The notes under the pieces are model-generated. The model saw only the letters and a program-made list of their open reading frames with translations. It did not search any database and was not told where the DNA came from. Positions 28,163 through 40,319 of a DNA stretch of 64,000 nt are shown here, piece by piece. The stretch is from Leguminivora glycinivorella (lineage: Eukaryota > Arthropoda > Insecta > Lepidoptera > Tortricidae). Positions within the stretch are counted from its first letter, which is position 1; each line of letters starts with the position of its first letter. The stretch is from contig NC_062971.1 in the NCBI RefSeq assembly GCF_023078275.1, positions 1,054,001 through 1,118,000 of the forward strand. The letters are read 5' to 3'. Both the position numbers and the translations under genes were made by a program.

Positions 28163-28540
28163 ACAGTGTTGCCGATGATAACTAATTTAATGTAATTTTT
28201 GGTTCAAGTGTTACCTTTCGGGGGCGCTGTTCACTTTTTCCATACAATGAGCATAATATTCCGTGACATACGAGAGGCTATGTACAACTTAATATTTGGA
28301 TAATAGCCTTACGACCTCCGAGCTCGGAGCGACCTCGGCAATGAATTTGTCGCTTCGACCGTGTCCACTTCGATGTCGTTAGCTTGTGGCATAATCATTC
28401 AGGAAGTCATTGAAGATGAGTTAAATAACTAAATGATAAATAAGATTTAATAATCATTGTAATAAAACAATAATAAGTGACAAAGATTCGAGTAGGGAGA
28501 GTCCTTTAGGGGAATATAAATTAATTACCTACAGAATATT

Positions 28541-28860
28541 TTGTACGAACGAAATGACCCAATTTCGGATTGGAATAAGTATATAAGAGGAAGCCTGAGA
28601 GTAGCGCCAGTGACAGAGAAGGTGAGAGGAAGTAGATTAGCATGGCATGGGCATGTAATGCGGTGGGATGAAAGCAATGTTATAAAACGAGTGGTAAATA
28701 TGAAGGTGGATGGATGCAATGGTAGTGGAAGGCCTAAGAAAAGATGGATGGAATGTGTGAACAATGATATGAGAGTGAAAGGTGAGTATGGAAATGACGG
28801 CTGATAGAGAGGAATGGAGGAAGATGATCTGTTGCGCCGACCCCAAATAATGGGAAAAGG
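28541..28860 (+). pseudogene. LINE reverse-transcriptase C-terminal fragment (RTE-like)
   Basis: An 87-residue open stretch includes EKVRGSRLAWHGHVMRWDE and GSGRPKKRWMECV. The order RL.W.GH..R followed by RP..RW is typical of the C-terminal end of RTE-type LINE polymerases. No catalytic blocks remain, so it is a 5'-truncated relic. Confidence 0.65.
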
Positions 28861-29566
28861 GCAAGGGAATAATGATGAAAATGACCCGATTTGAGAAAAA
28901 TTCGAATACAGCATTAAAGCTTTACATTTTTAAGGATATGTACCTAAATTAGGGTCAAATCTTGTAAGCTAATATATAGCCTACAATAATATTATATTGA
29001 GTGATATTATATTATATCGAGTAAAACCACAGAATATATAATAGTACAAGTACAGAAGGCCCACTGCTTTGATGTTCACGAAATGCCGCCTTTTTAAATA
29101 CCTACAAAATTCTTACAAAGAAACGAGCCGCACGTGCGCGGCGCCCGGCGATAGGGTTACCTATGATTCAAACGAATTAATACTCACATAAAATGTTATA
29201 CTATTATATTCAAGTCTTGGTTACTTTCTAGGTATATATACTGTATTTATATATTTTTGTTTAAGTTCCAACATCACAAGCCTTATTGAACTTTTCTGTG
29301 GGACAATCAGTAAGTAGTAGATCTGTGTAAGAATGTCCTATGGTATTTATTTTATTCAATATGTCTATTTAACTAAGTATTAGCCATTCCACACGCGGAC
29401 ATCGCTTAAAAAAACCTCGCGACGTAAAGTAACAATAGAAAGTGCGAACGTGCATTCCGTGAGAACGCGCGCCACCCCTGAGTAGGCCGCGAACTCGCGG
29501 CCGCCAGGATGTACTTGTAGCGCGGCGATAGAATCGCGGAGTGAGCCGCCCCTGGTAAAACCAAGG

Positions 29567-29860
29567 ATGATTTATATAGGATTTACAATCTCCATACTAA
29601 GAATCGTACCTCATTTTTTAGAGCCACTTACACTGATGATGCCTACTATTTTTTTTTTTAAATGTGTGTTCATGATATTAAAATAAAGAAATATGTCATT
29701 TGTTCTTATAAAAAATAAAAACACGCAAAAACATTTTGCGGAAATATGAATTAAGCCACTTTCGGCAGAGACAGCGCCATCTAGTTTTGTCTCAAAGGCC
29801 CATACATTTCAGGGGTAGGTACGCTTTTTTATATGGGCTTTGTCAGTCCCGTATTAAACT
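29567..29860 (-). repeat. Dispersed repeat, inverted partner of 33945-34315
   Basis: TTTACAATCTCCATACTAAG and TTTGTCAGTCCCGTATT are complementary to the ends of 33945-34315. Internal A-rich runs differ in length. Confidence 0.6.
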
Positions 29861-30384
29861 GTCCTTGGTATATAAATATAAACTAAATAAGTCTAATAAT
29901 CGATGTAGGGAACAAATCAAATTATTTTATTAAATATTTTTTGATTTGTTTTTTAAGTAGTAACACTACTATATATAAGTTATAAACTGAAATAGATACC
30001 ATACCTACACTAAAGAAAAAGCGATAAGCGATACTATTTAAGTATTATTAGCGAGTCTAATCTTAGTATAAGTCAATGAAGATGTCACTATTATGTTACG
30101 AACAACCGGAAAGAACTTCACGTGCAGCCATTTGTTTCAATGACACCTCTTATTAGTATGTGACAAACACCGTAAGGATAATTTCACGCCGAGACTGGAA
30201 AACATATTATCTAAACACACGAACGTAGACTTCGCGATACAAACTAAAACTAACATAACTATCACAGAAATCATTTTACAGCAACATTCTGAAAAAAACG
30301 GGAAATTTGAAGTATGGTAATTCCTACCTATTATGAAGGGTTATGGAGCTAGTTTGCGAACACACATGGAATAGAAAATAATGT

Positions 30385-30625
30385 TTTCACCACACCAACT
30401 GATAAAGGATCTCTTTGCTATTCGCAAACAGATAGCAAAATTGCACTTTATCCACAAAGTGCAAAGTAATTTCATACAAATTTTAACTTGATGTCTTGAA
30501 CTGGCTGGTAGAATTTACCTTTATTTGATGATTTTGAATCATAAATATTGAATAGATTGATGGATTTGATTTAGTTTGATGTTTTATAGCCAGTATTTTG
30601 TTCGTGTTGGTGTGGTGAAAAATTT
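30385..30625. mobile_element. MITE-like element, TIR TTTCACCACACCAAC
   Basis: TTTTCACCACACCAACT (about 30386) is mirrored by GTTGGTGTGGTGAAAA (about 30606-30622). Non-coding. The flanking stretch 29860-30385 holds nothing I recognise. Confidence 0.5.
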
Positions 30626-31122
30626 TGTGTTTCACTCGGTGGCAAAGTTTGTTTAACCTTCGTACCTTGAAACCCTCGCAACGCTGATGAAGAATCCACT
30701 TTTTGAACTATGGTGCTTTTTTCGGCACTAGCTCACAAAGTAGTACATTACTTACTTGTCATGTCGAAACTTCAAAGGGCCCATATAAGTACAGTAAATA
30801 CACGTGCGAAGAGGAAACTCGTATCGAATTTATCGATGAATTTCCACATTTCCGCACTTATGTCGTAATGTTACCTACCTACATTACAGTACATATGGTG
30901 CAGACGTGTACACAAATTTCCTACTTTTCGCACGTGTATCGATCCGCGACCGCGACCGCTGCGATCAACTAGTGAAGATGTAGTCCTCGCTGGCAGTGCG
31001 AAGAGTATCAACATCTCTTTTACAGACACATAATGAACACCCGTACACTGAAGTATCAAATTCACGGCAAAGTCAGCTTAGTCCGACTCTTATTCTGTTC
31101 GTCAATCAAATCATATTTTTTT

Positions 31123-31554
31123 CCCCTCACTAGCTCGGAAACACGTGTTTTGTCCTTTAATACCAGCGGGTAAAAACGCATTTTATCCACTAGTGGGTAA
31201 AGTAATTTGACCTTGAATAAAATGAAATGAACTGCTTTAAAATTGATAAAAGTAGATGAATCTAGTAATAAAGATGATTTACCAACTGTGGAACTACTGG
31301 AAGCAGTGATAAATTCATTTTTTTTGCGTTGTAGTTTCCTCGCTATAGTGAGGGGAAAAGTTTTGTGTTACACTCGGGTGCAAATGTATTTTACTTCTCG
31401 TGTGTTAAAAAACTCGCAAGTTCAGGATTCTATTCTCGAACCACTCGCTTCGCTCGTGGTTCAACTATAGAATCCTTTCACTTGCTCGTTTTTCAATTTC
31501 ACACTCGGCGTTAAAATACAACTTTGCCCCCTTGTATAACAAATAACTATTAAA
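31123..31554 (+). repeat. About 430-bp repeat, copy 2
   Basis: Close copy of 13839-14269 in the same orientation, with CCCCTCACTAGC near the left edge, GCTATAGTGAGGGG inside, and the same palindromic CGCTTCGCTCGTGG core. Confidence 0.75.
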
Positions 31555-31695
31555 ACTTGGATTTACCATTTTTGGTGTGGTGTAACACAGGCTGTGTGAT
31601 GTGTCATCTTTACAAAGTTTATCATCAATTCAACGTACTTACTTGTCTTCACCGAGATTGAACGTAATGGACCTTTCTGACAAATAGGTAAAATA

Positions 31696-31830
31696 CTAAG
31701 GGCCGGTTGCATCAAACTTTCTGTCACCGTTAAAGCGTTCGTTAAATTTTATTGTACGGGAAGTTGCATAGATATCTGCTGCGTGACGATGATGTGTCTA
31801 TCAAATGTGGTTGATGCAACTGGCCCTAAC
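31696..31830. mobile_element. MITE, TIR AGGGCCGGTTGCATCAA
   Basis: The left AGGGCCGGTTGCATCAAAC is mirrored by GTTGATGCAACTGGCCCT. A related element with TIR AGGGCCACTTGCACCAA lies at 32168-32290. Confidence 0.7.
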
Positions 31831-32167
31831 ATTACTAAGATGACGCCTGATGAATTACAGAAGTATAAGTTCGCTTCTAGATTTCGCCTTAAACAGAACT
31901 TCAAAAGGTGAACAAAATCGGAATATGTAAGTACTTAAGTTATTTTTAAATGTCGCTCAGTCGCTGAACCAATGTCGCTAAGTTTTAAGAGTACAATAAG
32001 TAGTTTCAATTTTTGTTCTTGCAACAAGCCTAGGCCCCTCCCGGCACGGTATGGCCTCCCATACATTTATGGGACTCTTCTCTATCTTATCATGTATTGT
32101 ACCTATTGACGTATAAACGAGCCCTTGTGGCCTACCTGCCGAATAAACGTTTGTATTTTGTATTTCT

Positions 32168-32290
32168 TAGGGCCACTTGCACCAATGAAAACGGAGGGTC
32201 AACCCGAGGGTTAACCCACCATTTTGTGTGGAATTTGACAGATGACAGCCCACTAACCCCGAGTTAAGTGATTCGTGCCAGTGGGCCTTA
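32168..32290. mobile_element. MITE, TIR AGGGCCACTTGCACCAA
   Basis: The left AGGGCCACTTGCACCAA is mirrored by GTGCCAGTGGGCCTTA with short internal GGGTTAACCC palindromes. A LINE-type tail (GAATAAACGTTTGTATTTTG) ends just before it at about 32165. Confidence 0.6.
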
Positions 32291-33504
32291 GGTTCCTAAC
32301 CCATCACTAATTTCATGACTTGTGCCTACTTACCTCAGAATTCGATAGGTTGTGTTGTTTTAAAGCCTTAGTCGATTGAAGTATGTACTTTTATTAAATG
32401 TTTTCCTTATATCTGATAGCAATCTCAAACATCCTTTATTTCGTTCACGAACACCTGTCAACCGCAGTGTTTGTCTGTATGTCTACGCGCGTGAACGTGT
32501 TGTGTCATAATTTCATAAAATAGTCGTTATTTATCTGTTTAATAATAAAATTATTATGCGAGTGAAAAAGTGAAGTGTAGTCAAAGTTGGCTGTGATTTA
32601 TTTCATACTTAAAACATGTAGGTACGTAATTATTTAGTTTAAGAATAAGAATAGTTTATTTAAATGAAATGATTTCAATTACATTGGTCAGTATCCTGTG
32701 GTTCCACACTAGGCTAAGCTAGACAACCCCCTGAATCTCACAAACGAGTTATAGCGTCAAACTTACAATCTCAACTATTACACACTACCTGCTACATACA
32801 TTATTGAGTTACTTACAATACTCCTCAGAAATAATTATACAGGTCACATTTATACATATATATTGTCGCTATGAGGCGAACCTATACGTACGCATAGGGC
32901 AAGCATAAAACATCAAAAACTGTGTATATTTTTGAAAACAATGAAATCGATTTGTACCTATACAAGTTGACACAATTTTTTTTATATTGGTTTACCTAAT
33001 ACATATAAAACTCATATAATAGGTGCTTAAGTGTGTTCTGGCCTATGTTGCTGACAATGACACAGATGCATCTTTGATTAGTGTTTAGATTAGTTTAGAT
33101 CTTTAGCTACATCTAGCTTGCTGGCTAGAATAAATAATTATGAAATGGTTAAGTTAGTTATAGAATAGACGGTCAACCAAATCTTGTTACTTGGCACTAA
33201 AAACGGCGCGAAATAACTAATAATAAGAAATATAATATCGGTGTACCTACCCCTTACATTTCGTTAAAGTGTCAAAAGGGCCTCTACGCGTTGGCTTCGG
33301 CACCGCACACGCCTCCCAAAGGTCCGGAACACCATTGTTCCGTGATGGGAAAGCAATAATAACTAATTCTACTTATTACTTAAAAGCTAACTAACAAATA
33401 GTTAATAAGCTTCTAAGAATATATGCATGTAGTTCTATTAGGTACATAAAAGGTGCGATTTTTAACATCAATATAATATAATATATATAATATTATGCAT
33501 ATAC

Positions 33505-33900
33505 GACCGGTTTCGCGTAGTCGGTAGTGACCCTGCGGTCCCGGGTTCGAATCCCGATCAGGGCATTTATTTGTGTGATGAGCACAGATATTTGTTCCTG
33601 AGTCATAGATGTTTTCCATGTGTACCTACTTACATCGCCTTGGCATCGATCTATTCGCCGGGTTAGCTAGTAAGCTAGTTATTTAGTTAGTATTAGATTT
33701 AAGTTTATTGGTTGGGGACTGAAAATCAGCGGTCTCGCTGAGTCTCATCCATTTTACTGCACACACATCTGTAATTTTAGTTACTAAGTTTTTATAAGTC
33801 CTTACATGTCCATTTTGTGCTGTGATGGTAAATAAATATATATATTTTTTTTAATCTGTGTAAGAATGTCCTATAATATTTATTTATGTACTATATGTCA
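33505..33900 (+). mobile_element. SINE copy split by an inserted LINE-tail-like sequence
   Basis: The head with B box GGTTCGAATCC is at 33505-33620. The SINE tail resumes at about 33854 (AATCTGTGTAAGAATGTCC). The intervening 33640-33850 ends with TAAATAAATATATATATTTTTT, like a non-LTR 3' end. Confidence 0.6.
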
Positions 33901-33944
33901 ATCAGCTGTTCAAATTAATACATAAAACCAAGAACGATATAATA

Positions 33945-34315
33945 CGGGACTGACAAAGTCCATACAAAAAAGCGTACCCATGAAATGTACTACGGGATTT
34001 TTAGACTTAAAACTAGATGATGCCGTTTCGCAGTCTGAAAGTGGCGAAAATCATATTTTCCCCAAATATTTTTGCGTGTTTTTATTTTTATAAGAACAAA
34101 TGACTTAACCCTTTAACGGGCAAGACTTTAGTTTTCGCCAATATCTAAAAATGTCAATACACATTTGGTCTTTTTTGAGACCAGTGCCCCAAAAACATAT
34201 TGTATTTATCAAAAAAAAATGTTATATGTATGTATGTAGTTATGATAGTATTTAATAGGTGGCGCTAAAAATCGCGGTACGATTCTTAGTATGAAGATTG
34301 TAAATGCTATATGAA
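33945..34315 (+). repeat. Dispersed repeat, partner of 29567-29860
   Basis: It runs from AATACGGGACTGACAAAG to TTCTTAGTATGAAGATTG. No ORF of note. Confidence 0.6.
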
Positions 34316-34319
34316 TAAT

Positions 34320-35870
34320 CGTTGATGAAACATAAAAAAACTAATGCACATCATTTCCATATCGTATAAGTACCTATACCTATTAAGTAGGTATCGTATA
34401 TGTTATTTAAAAAGTTTTCTTTCTATGACTTTTTTTTTTGTCCCCCCCTATTTAGTACCTCCTTATTTAACTGTTAGCATCATTTTTATTTATTATAAGT
34501 TTATTTTTAAGTATTTAGTTCAATAAGTTTTGTATAGTTATTATTAAGTTTTATATATTGTATATTTTACAGTATTGATAAGTTGTGCCATGTGATTAAT
34601 GATTATGAATTAAATTTTAAAAAGTTAACACCTATTTTTCCACAGATCAATATTGATAATAAAAATTGCGAAATATATGATAATACCGTATATACCTGTT
34701 TGCCATCAACGTGGTATAAAAAAATGCAATTCTTAGCATTTGCACACTTAACAACCGGCCATGTTCTGGCCGGTTATTATTATTATTAAATATAATAATA
34801 TTTGTATTAAGTAAGGTCGTGTCCTCGCCGGTAATCGAACGAACTACCGTTGCGTTGCTAAAGCCATTAATTAATATAATAGAAACGAGATAATAGCTAT
34901 TAGCCATTGATTGATTTGTTCTTGAATTGTTCACAAGTTCTGAAAAAAAAAACGGTATTGATCGTTAATTTGATTGGACAAGAAATCTGAAATAGGTAGT
35001 TTAAGTAGGTAATTCTTTGCTTCGAATTTAAACCTTGTCACTTTGACATAAAGTGCACATGTCGAATACTAGTTCAGCGTCGAGCACTAACACTTTCTTA
35101 TGAAATAAAACTATGGAAACGGATTGTATCGCGTATAATGAAGTCATAATGTAATGGTTGTAGATTATCATTACTCATAACTATATCTACTTAGAGATTT
35201 TCCTAGCACGAATGCCAAGTCATTGACAAAAAAAAACATCGACAATCTTTTTATCGACCTTACAAGGAGGTTATTAATTTCGCTTATTCAAGTTTTTGAA
35301 GGAGGAAACAGTCGAGAGCGGAACCTCGATTTTAAATATTTTTTCGCAATATCTTTTAACGGAGTTGTTCTTAATGGACATTTTTTTTTCGATAAATCTA
35401 GTTAATAACATTAGTATATTTAACTAAAATTCCGAAATTGAAAGGGGGTCTCCTTTCTATTTTAGCATTTTCGCTCCTGTATCGTCTTAACTCGCTCGCG
35501 CTATTATCTCGTCCCTTTCATTTACGCGAGAGCGATTATCTTTTGTGCGTTTCTATCGATAGGTGATAGTTCATCGCTTAGCGCTTTTGGTGGAGCCAGT
35601 GCCTTAAGGACCTGCGTTTCAAAAGTCTTGAATGTGTGCCAAAGGTATTAAGGATGTTAAAGAGCGCACTTGCTCGACCGGATTGAGATTGTAGTTTTGG
35701 TTTTCGAACCTGCAATGTTGCATGTTTTTACAGAAATCGCGAAGTGACTGGCTGACGTAATTGGTGACCAAAACAGCTGGTGACTTTCTCGCACAACGTA
35801 CCAGCTTTGCGCCAATTGCGACACAGCAAGGAAATGTCACCAGCACCCTTGGTACAATAAAAATAAATAA
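34320..35870. other. Non-coding stretch without recognised genes
   Basis: AT-rich; the short ORFs at 34344, 34583 and 35223 have no recognised motif. A small hairpin AACCGGCC..GGCCGGTT occurs near 34755-34777. Confidence 0.4.
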
Positions 35871-35872
35871 AT

Positions 35873-36098
35873 ATTATACGATTTTCTTACACAGATTGAC
35901 TGTGTCCTACGGTAACAAGCTCAAGGCTTGTGTTGTGGGTACTCAGACAACGATATAGATAATATAAAATACTTATATACGTAGAAAACATATATCCATG
36001 ACTCGGGAACAAATAACTGTGCTTCATCACACAAATAAATGCCCCTACCGGGATTCGAACCGAGGACCGCGGCTTAGCAGACAGCTGTGAATGACTTA
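35873..36098 (-). mobile_element. SINE copy, inverted and truncated at its head
   Basis: Complementary to the 16.4-kb SINE: GATTCGAAC is the B box and the tail lies at the low-coordinate side. The A box part is missing. Confidence 0.65.
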
Positions 36099-36590
36099 AG
36101 GGCCTATTTTTATTTTAGATTAAGCTACCTTTAGGTATGATTATTAGTCTTAGTTTATAATTATTTTGTACTAGCTTAATTTATGAAACAAATTAATATA
36201 TGTATATATGTTTTAAGTAATGGACTAAGAGAATATCACGTAACAGGCGTTTTTTATGTTTTGGGCCGCCCGACCTTCCTCATTTTCTCAAGGATGAAAC
36301 TTTGGGATAATGTAGAGATAGTATCGACGTAAAATGAGGAAGGTCTGGCGGCTCTGGGCTCTTACTCCATAAGTAAGCTAAGATAAAATAATTATGTTAA
36401 CTTGCGAGGTACAAAATTGATTCCATGTTACAAATCAATTGACTTGAGTTTATGTACATACAACTGCCACAAGCAAGTATTTAGGTACAATAACATTATT
36501 ACATGTACCTAATATGAGTATTTATTTATTTAATTTAATCGTATGGCTATAAACTGGTCGCTTACTAACAAACTATTATCAACTTAAGGA

Positions 36591-37070
36591 CTACAATTTT
36601 ATATCCAGCTTCTTCACCCAACGGGCTGCGTTCACATCAGGGCTGAGCAAGTCCAGGGAGTGGCCAGTGTATTTCCTCTTTGGGCAGTCATGAATTATGT
36701 GATGTATTGTCTGGGCAGAGGCTCCGCAGTCACATGTCGGAGAGTTTCTCCAGCCACACTTAAACATGTAGTCTCCGCAAAGCCCAAGTTCCGTTCTAAG
36801 CCTGTTCAACTGGCACCATTCCCGCCTGGGGGCCGAGAACCCAACTGGCTTCTGCGTGGGATCATAGGTTGCAACGTCTGCTCTAGGTGGATTTGCCTTC
36901 CATTCGTCCTTCCATCTTGCTTTAACATCGAAATCATTTTCCATAAGTAGTCGTGCTGTCTGGTAGGGCGGATGTCGGGATTTCAGACGGTGGCGTGGCG
37001 GGAACAGGAACAATATGAGTATGAGTGGGTACCACAATAAGCAGGAGAACAAAGAACAAAATAACAAATA
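36591..37070 (-). pseudogene. LINE polymerase C-terminal fragment
   Basis: Within a 177-residue ORF (to 37124) the C-terminal 115 residues are convincing: LNRLRTELGLCGDYMFKCGW, then CDCG, then HHIIHDCP. This matches the C-C-H-C zinc-knuckle region near the C-terminus of jockey/R1-type LINE polymerases. The N-terminal part of the ORF is unrelated MITE and leader sequence. Confidence 0.6.
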
Positions 37071-37077
37071 AGTTAAG

Positions 37078-37685
37078 GTACAGCGGGTCAAATCTCGACT
37101 GGGGGGCAATTGTAACTGATCCATTTTTCCATTATTACACTATTATGTTGGGTTCTACACGTATCCACTGAACACGCCTACCATATATAACCAGTGGACA
37201 CTCTATTCAACAGGGCTCGGATACCGGTTAAATTTTCAAACCGTTATCATGTACTTGCGGCAAAACCTTTAAATTTAGTTTTCGCTCGAAAAACCGTTAT
37301 TTTTAAACCGGTTTTTAGGGGAACGCTTTCATAAAGGTTTCATTCGATTAACCGGTTTAGAACAAAATAAACCGGTTTATTCCGCAGCATGATAGGTAAT
37401 ACTGTTCTAACCAAATAAAAAAGTCGCTGCGTGAACGTAGGCATTTACGCGGCGCCGGTGCGTCTCACCACTCGTCGAATAAACCGGTTTATTTCGGTTA
37501 AAATAAAGTTCTCATAACGTTCGCGTTCTTTACAAAGTTCGGAGTAAAATCGAAATAAACCGGTTTTAACCGGTAAAAAATAAACCGGTTCCGAGCCTTG
37601 CTATTCAATAATGCAAACATTCTAAAACATGGAAAAAATGGATCAGTTACATTGGCCCCCCAGACGTCATTTGCCCCGCTGTACT
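37078..37685. mobile_element. Palindromic element with about 55-bp TIRs, host to a nested MITE
   Basis: CAGCGGGTCAAATC..GGGGGGCAATTGTAACTGAT at the left is mirrored by ATCAGTTACATTGG..TTTGCCCCGCTG at the right (about 37621-37684). Removing the nested element at 37211-37600 leaves about 210 bp. Confidence 0.75.
37211..37600. mobile_element. hAT-type MITE with 8-bp target duplication CTATTCAA
   Basis: CAGGGCTCGGATACCGGTT and AACCGGTTCCGAGCCTTG form the ends. CTATTCAA occurs at 37203-37210 and again at 37601-37608. The interior is full of AACCGGTT units. The 8-bp duplication points to hAT transposition. Confidence 0.8.
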
Positions 37686-38485
37686 ACTTGTACTATTATA
37701 TATTCTGTGCGCGTAGTCAATTAAGTTACTCCACAGACTCCACACAACATAATAGGTAATCATACATATCAATATTACTACGTTACGAGTCTCTGTTTTA
37801 TCAATCGGACGTGATCTCGAGTACATTTGGCCGCCGCTTGCGCAGGCGGCAACGCGCGTGGATTCAATTAAGAAATTTTATTTTTAATTGACAAGTGTTG
37901 CGGTTCAGTATAAGTAATTTTAAATTTAGGCTATATTTTATTAGACAGTGGTGGTGATGTTCTAAAATTTGAGTGATTGGATGAAATTTAATGTTTATTT
38001 GGTGAGTTTAAATTTAAAAAAAAAATGTCTGGTTACGCTAATTACCATACCTAATTTAATTACATACTTGTTTAGTGTTTTACATTGTAATTTTGATAAA
38101 GGTAGGTACTAAATTTATTTTTCTAAGCCTTTCACAGAGCAAGTTGAACCTAATTTGAAATTAATGCAATATAATTCGTTCGCATAGCTTTATTATTTAA
38201 AGTCAATTAGAATTTAAAATGCTAAATTAATTAAATAATGTCTTAATATAACTTCTATTTAATGAGAAATCTCATAACTAAAACGAAACAAAGTATCAAT
38301 ATCATCTCACAAAGTTGACTGACGATATTGGATTACCTATGAATAAGTTATCTGGATTTAATGAATGCCACAGTCTTCTATTAATGACTATAGCTATTTG
38401 TCACGGCCTCGCCAACCAGAAAACTCTAAACGCATTAAGAGATATAAACCTATCACTTCAATAAGGCAAAGTTGTTACAGACGAT
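37686..38485. other. Non-coding stretch upstream of the transporter
   Basis: AT-rich with no gene or clear repeat recognised. Confidence 0.4.
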
Positions 38486-38487
38486 AT

Positions 38488-38762
38488 TAGATTTTTCAGA
38501 ATTTGGGTCCCCCTAATTAGCGTAAGTTGTTAACAAAAATCAACTCGCTGTCAGTTTTGTGACGACAATTAAGCATAAATTCTGTCAAATTTTTTTTACA
38601 TTCTGAATGTAGATTATCGCTTAAAGTTTATGTAATTAACACAAAAACAATATTTTTATTGAAATTTCACGCTTAATTATCGTCACAAAACTGACAGTGA
38701 GTTAATTTTTGTTAACATCTTTCGCTAATTGGGGGGTCCCAAATTCTGAAAATGCCCTTTAT
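38488..38762. mobile_element. MITE with about 90-bp inverted repeats
   Basis: CAGAATTTGGGTCCCCC at the left is mirrored by GGGGGGTCCCAAATTCTG at the right, with inner arms matching through TGTCAGTTTTGTGACGA and TCGTCACAAAACTGACA. Confidence 0.75.
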
Positions 38763-39924
38763 TCTGATCCCGTGAGCAAAATATGGCCTTTATTAAATAC
38801 CACCTCATACGTGTGTAGGTAATAAGTTTCTTTCAAAAAGGCATTGCAAACCTCAACCTTATTTTATAGTTTACATATTGCAAGTTGATGTTATTGATGC
38901 AAATTCAAAATTCAAGTACATAGGTATTAATTTATCTCAAAATAAGCACACTTCTAATGCTCAGACATTAGACTTAAATTTAATTTACAACATCATAAAG
39001 AAACATACAAATAAATGGCAAATTGCTCGCAGACGTTTCTGCATGATAAAAAACAAATTTAAATAAATGGCAACTTACATTACTCTGGTACATGGAATGA
39101 CCACTCTTTAATGCAAAATATTTGTTTGTTTCAGATTATATTCATTTGTTTATATATCTGCAAACCCATACGAGATATATACAGTATGTGGCTTGTGATA
39201 GGGGCGAAATTATCATAAACTTCCTAAATATTCCTAAAACAAGTCAAGAGGTAAATATTAATTTTTTAAATTATCGAGTAATGATTTTCCCCTTTACAAA
39301 ATTGACATCGTCGTCATCCTAAACCAGTGATACTGGTAGTAGGTAACCAAAACAATGAAACGTATATATCATATTGGAAAACCACTTCACTTTTACCTTA
39401 TAACTTGAGAACACGACTCACAATTGAATGACTAATAATAAAGGGGTTTTTTTCGCGGTGGGACAAAATACCGGTTCTGCCAAAATCATTTGTTTTTTGC
39501 TAAAGGTTACAAACGAAGATCAACCAGCCTTGAGTTGAGTATCTCACGCGAATCAGCCGTGACTGTGTACAAACAGATAATTTATATAAATAATAAAAGT
39601 GAATTGTTGTTGATAACAGATTTACTATCAGCAGATAAAGACAGAGACGAGGTATGAGAAGAAGACAGATGAGAATAAGGGACACCGCAAAAATGATAAT
39701 TGACGTATGTAGAGCAGATTAATGTTGAAGGTCTTCATAAGGGCAAGGAACCGCGTTAAGATATATGCATAAAACAGATAAGATATGTGCACAAAATGAA
39801 TTAACAAGCTTTATATTTGAGATATTCAAGCTCTCTTTGAAGACAGACGCAGATACAATCATCACTCAAGAAACTACAGCAAGTCAAGCGCTGATCCAAA
39901 AACGTTTATTAAATAAGCGCTAAG
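38763..39924. other. Upstream region of the transporter gene
   Basis: No repeat or gene recognised. It should contain the promoter and 5' UTR; I could not place a TATA box or initiator with confidence. Confidence 0.35.
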
Positions 39925-40319
39925 ATGGTTCAAAGAGTATCAGACACGGAGAAATCAGTTCCCGAAGACACATTCTCCCAACTTCTAGGACAATTCGGGA
40001 AATGGCAACTAATAATCTTTCTGTCAGTGTTCCTCATCAAATTTGCATCAGGATGGGTGCAGATGACGATACTGTTTCTAACACCTAAAGTGACTTATTG
40101 GTGTGAGGAGTTTCCAGAGAATCATACGGGGGTTATAGCCAACGGGAGTTGTTACAAGGACTGTGTGAAGTACGCGTATGACACGAGTCCTATGGAGAGT
40201 ACGATAGTGTCGGAGTGGGATCTGGTGTGCGATCGGGCGTGGATGGCCAGCTTTACGCAGATGATGCTGCAGTTGGGGATATTGATCGGGAGCATCGTTT
40301 TTGGATTTCTTTCTGACAG
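39925..40319 (+). CDS. Transporter exon 1
   Basis: Start ATG at 39925 (TAAGATGG). Donor GTATGT at 40320. It encodes helices 1 and 2 and the Cys-containing loop. Confidence 0.88.
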
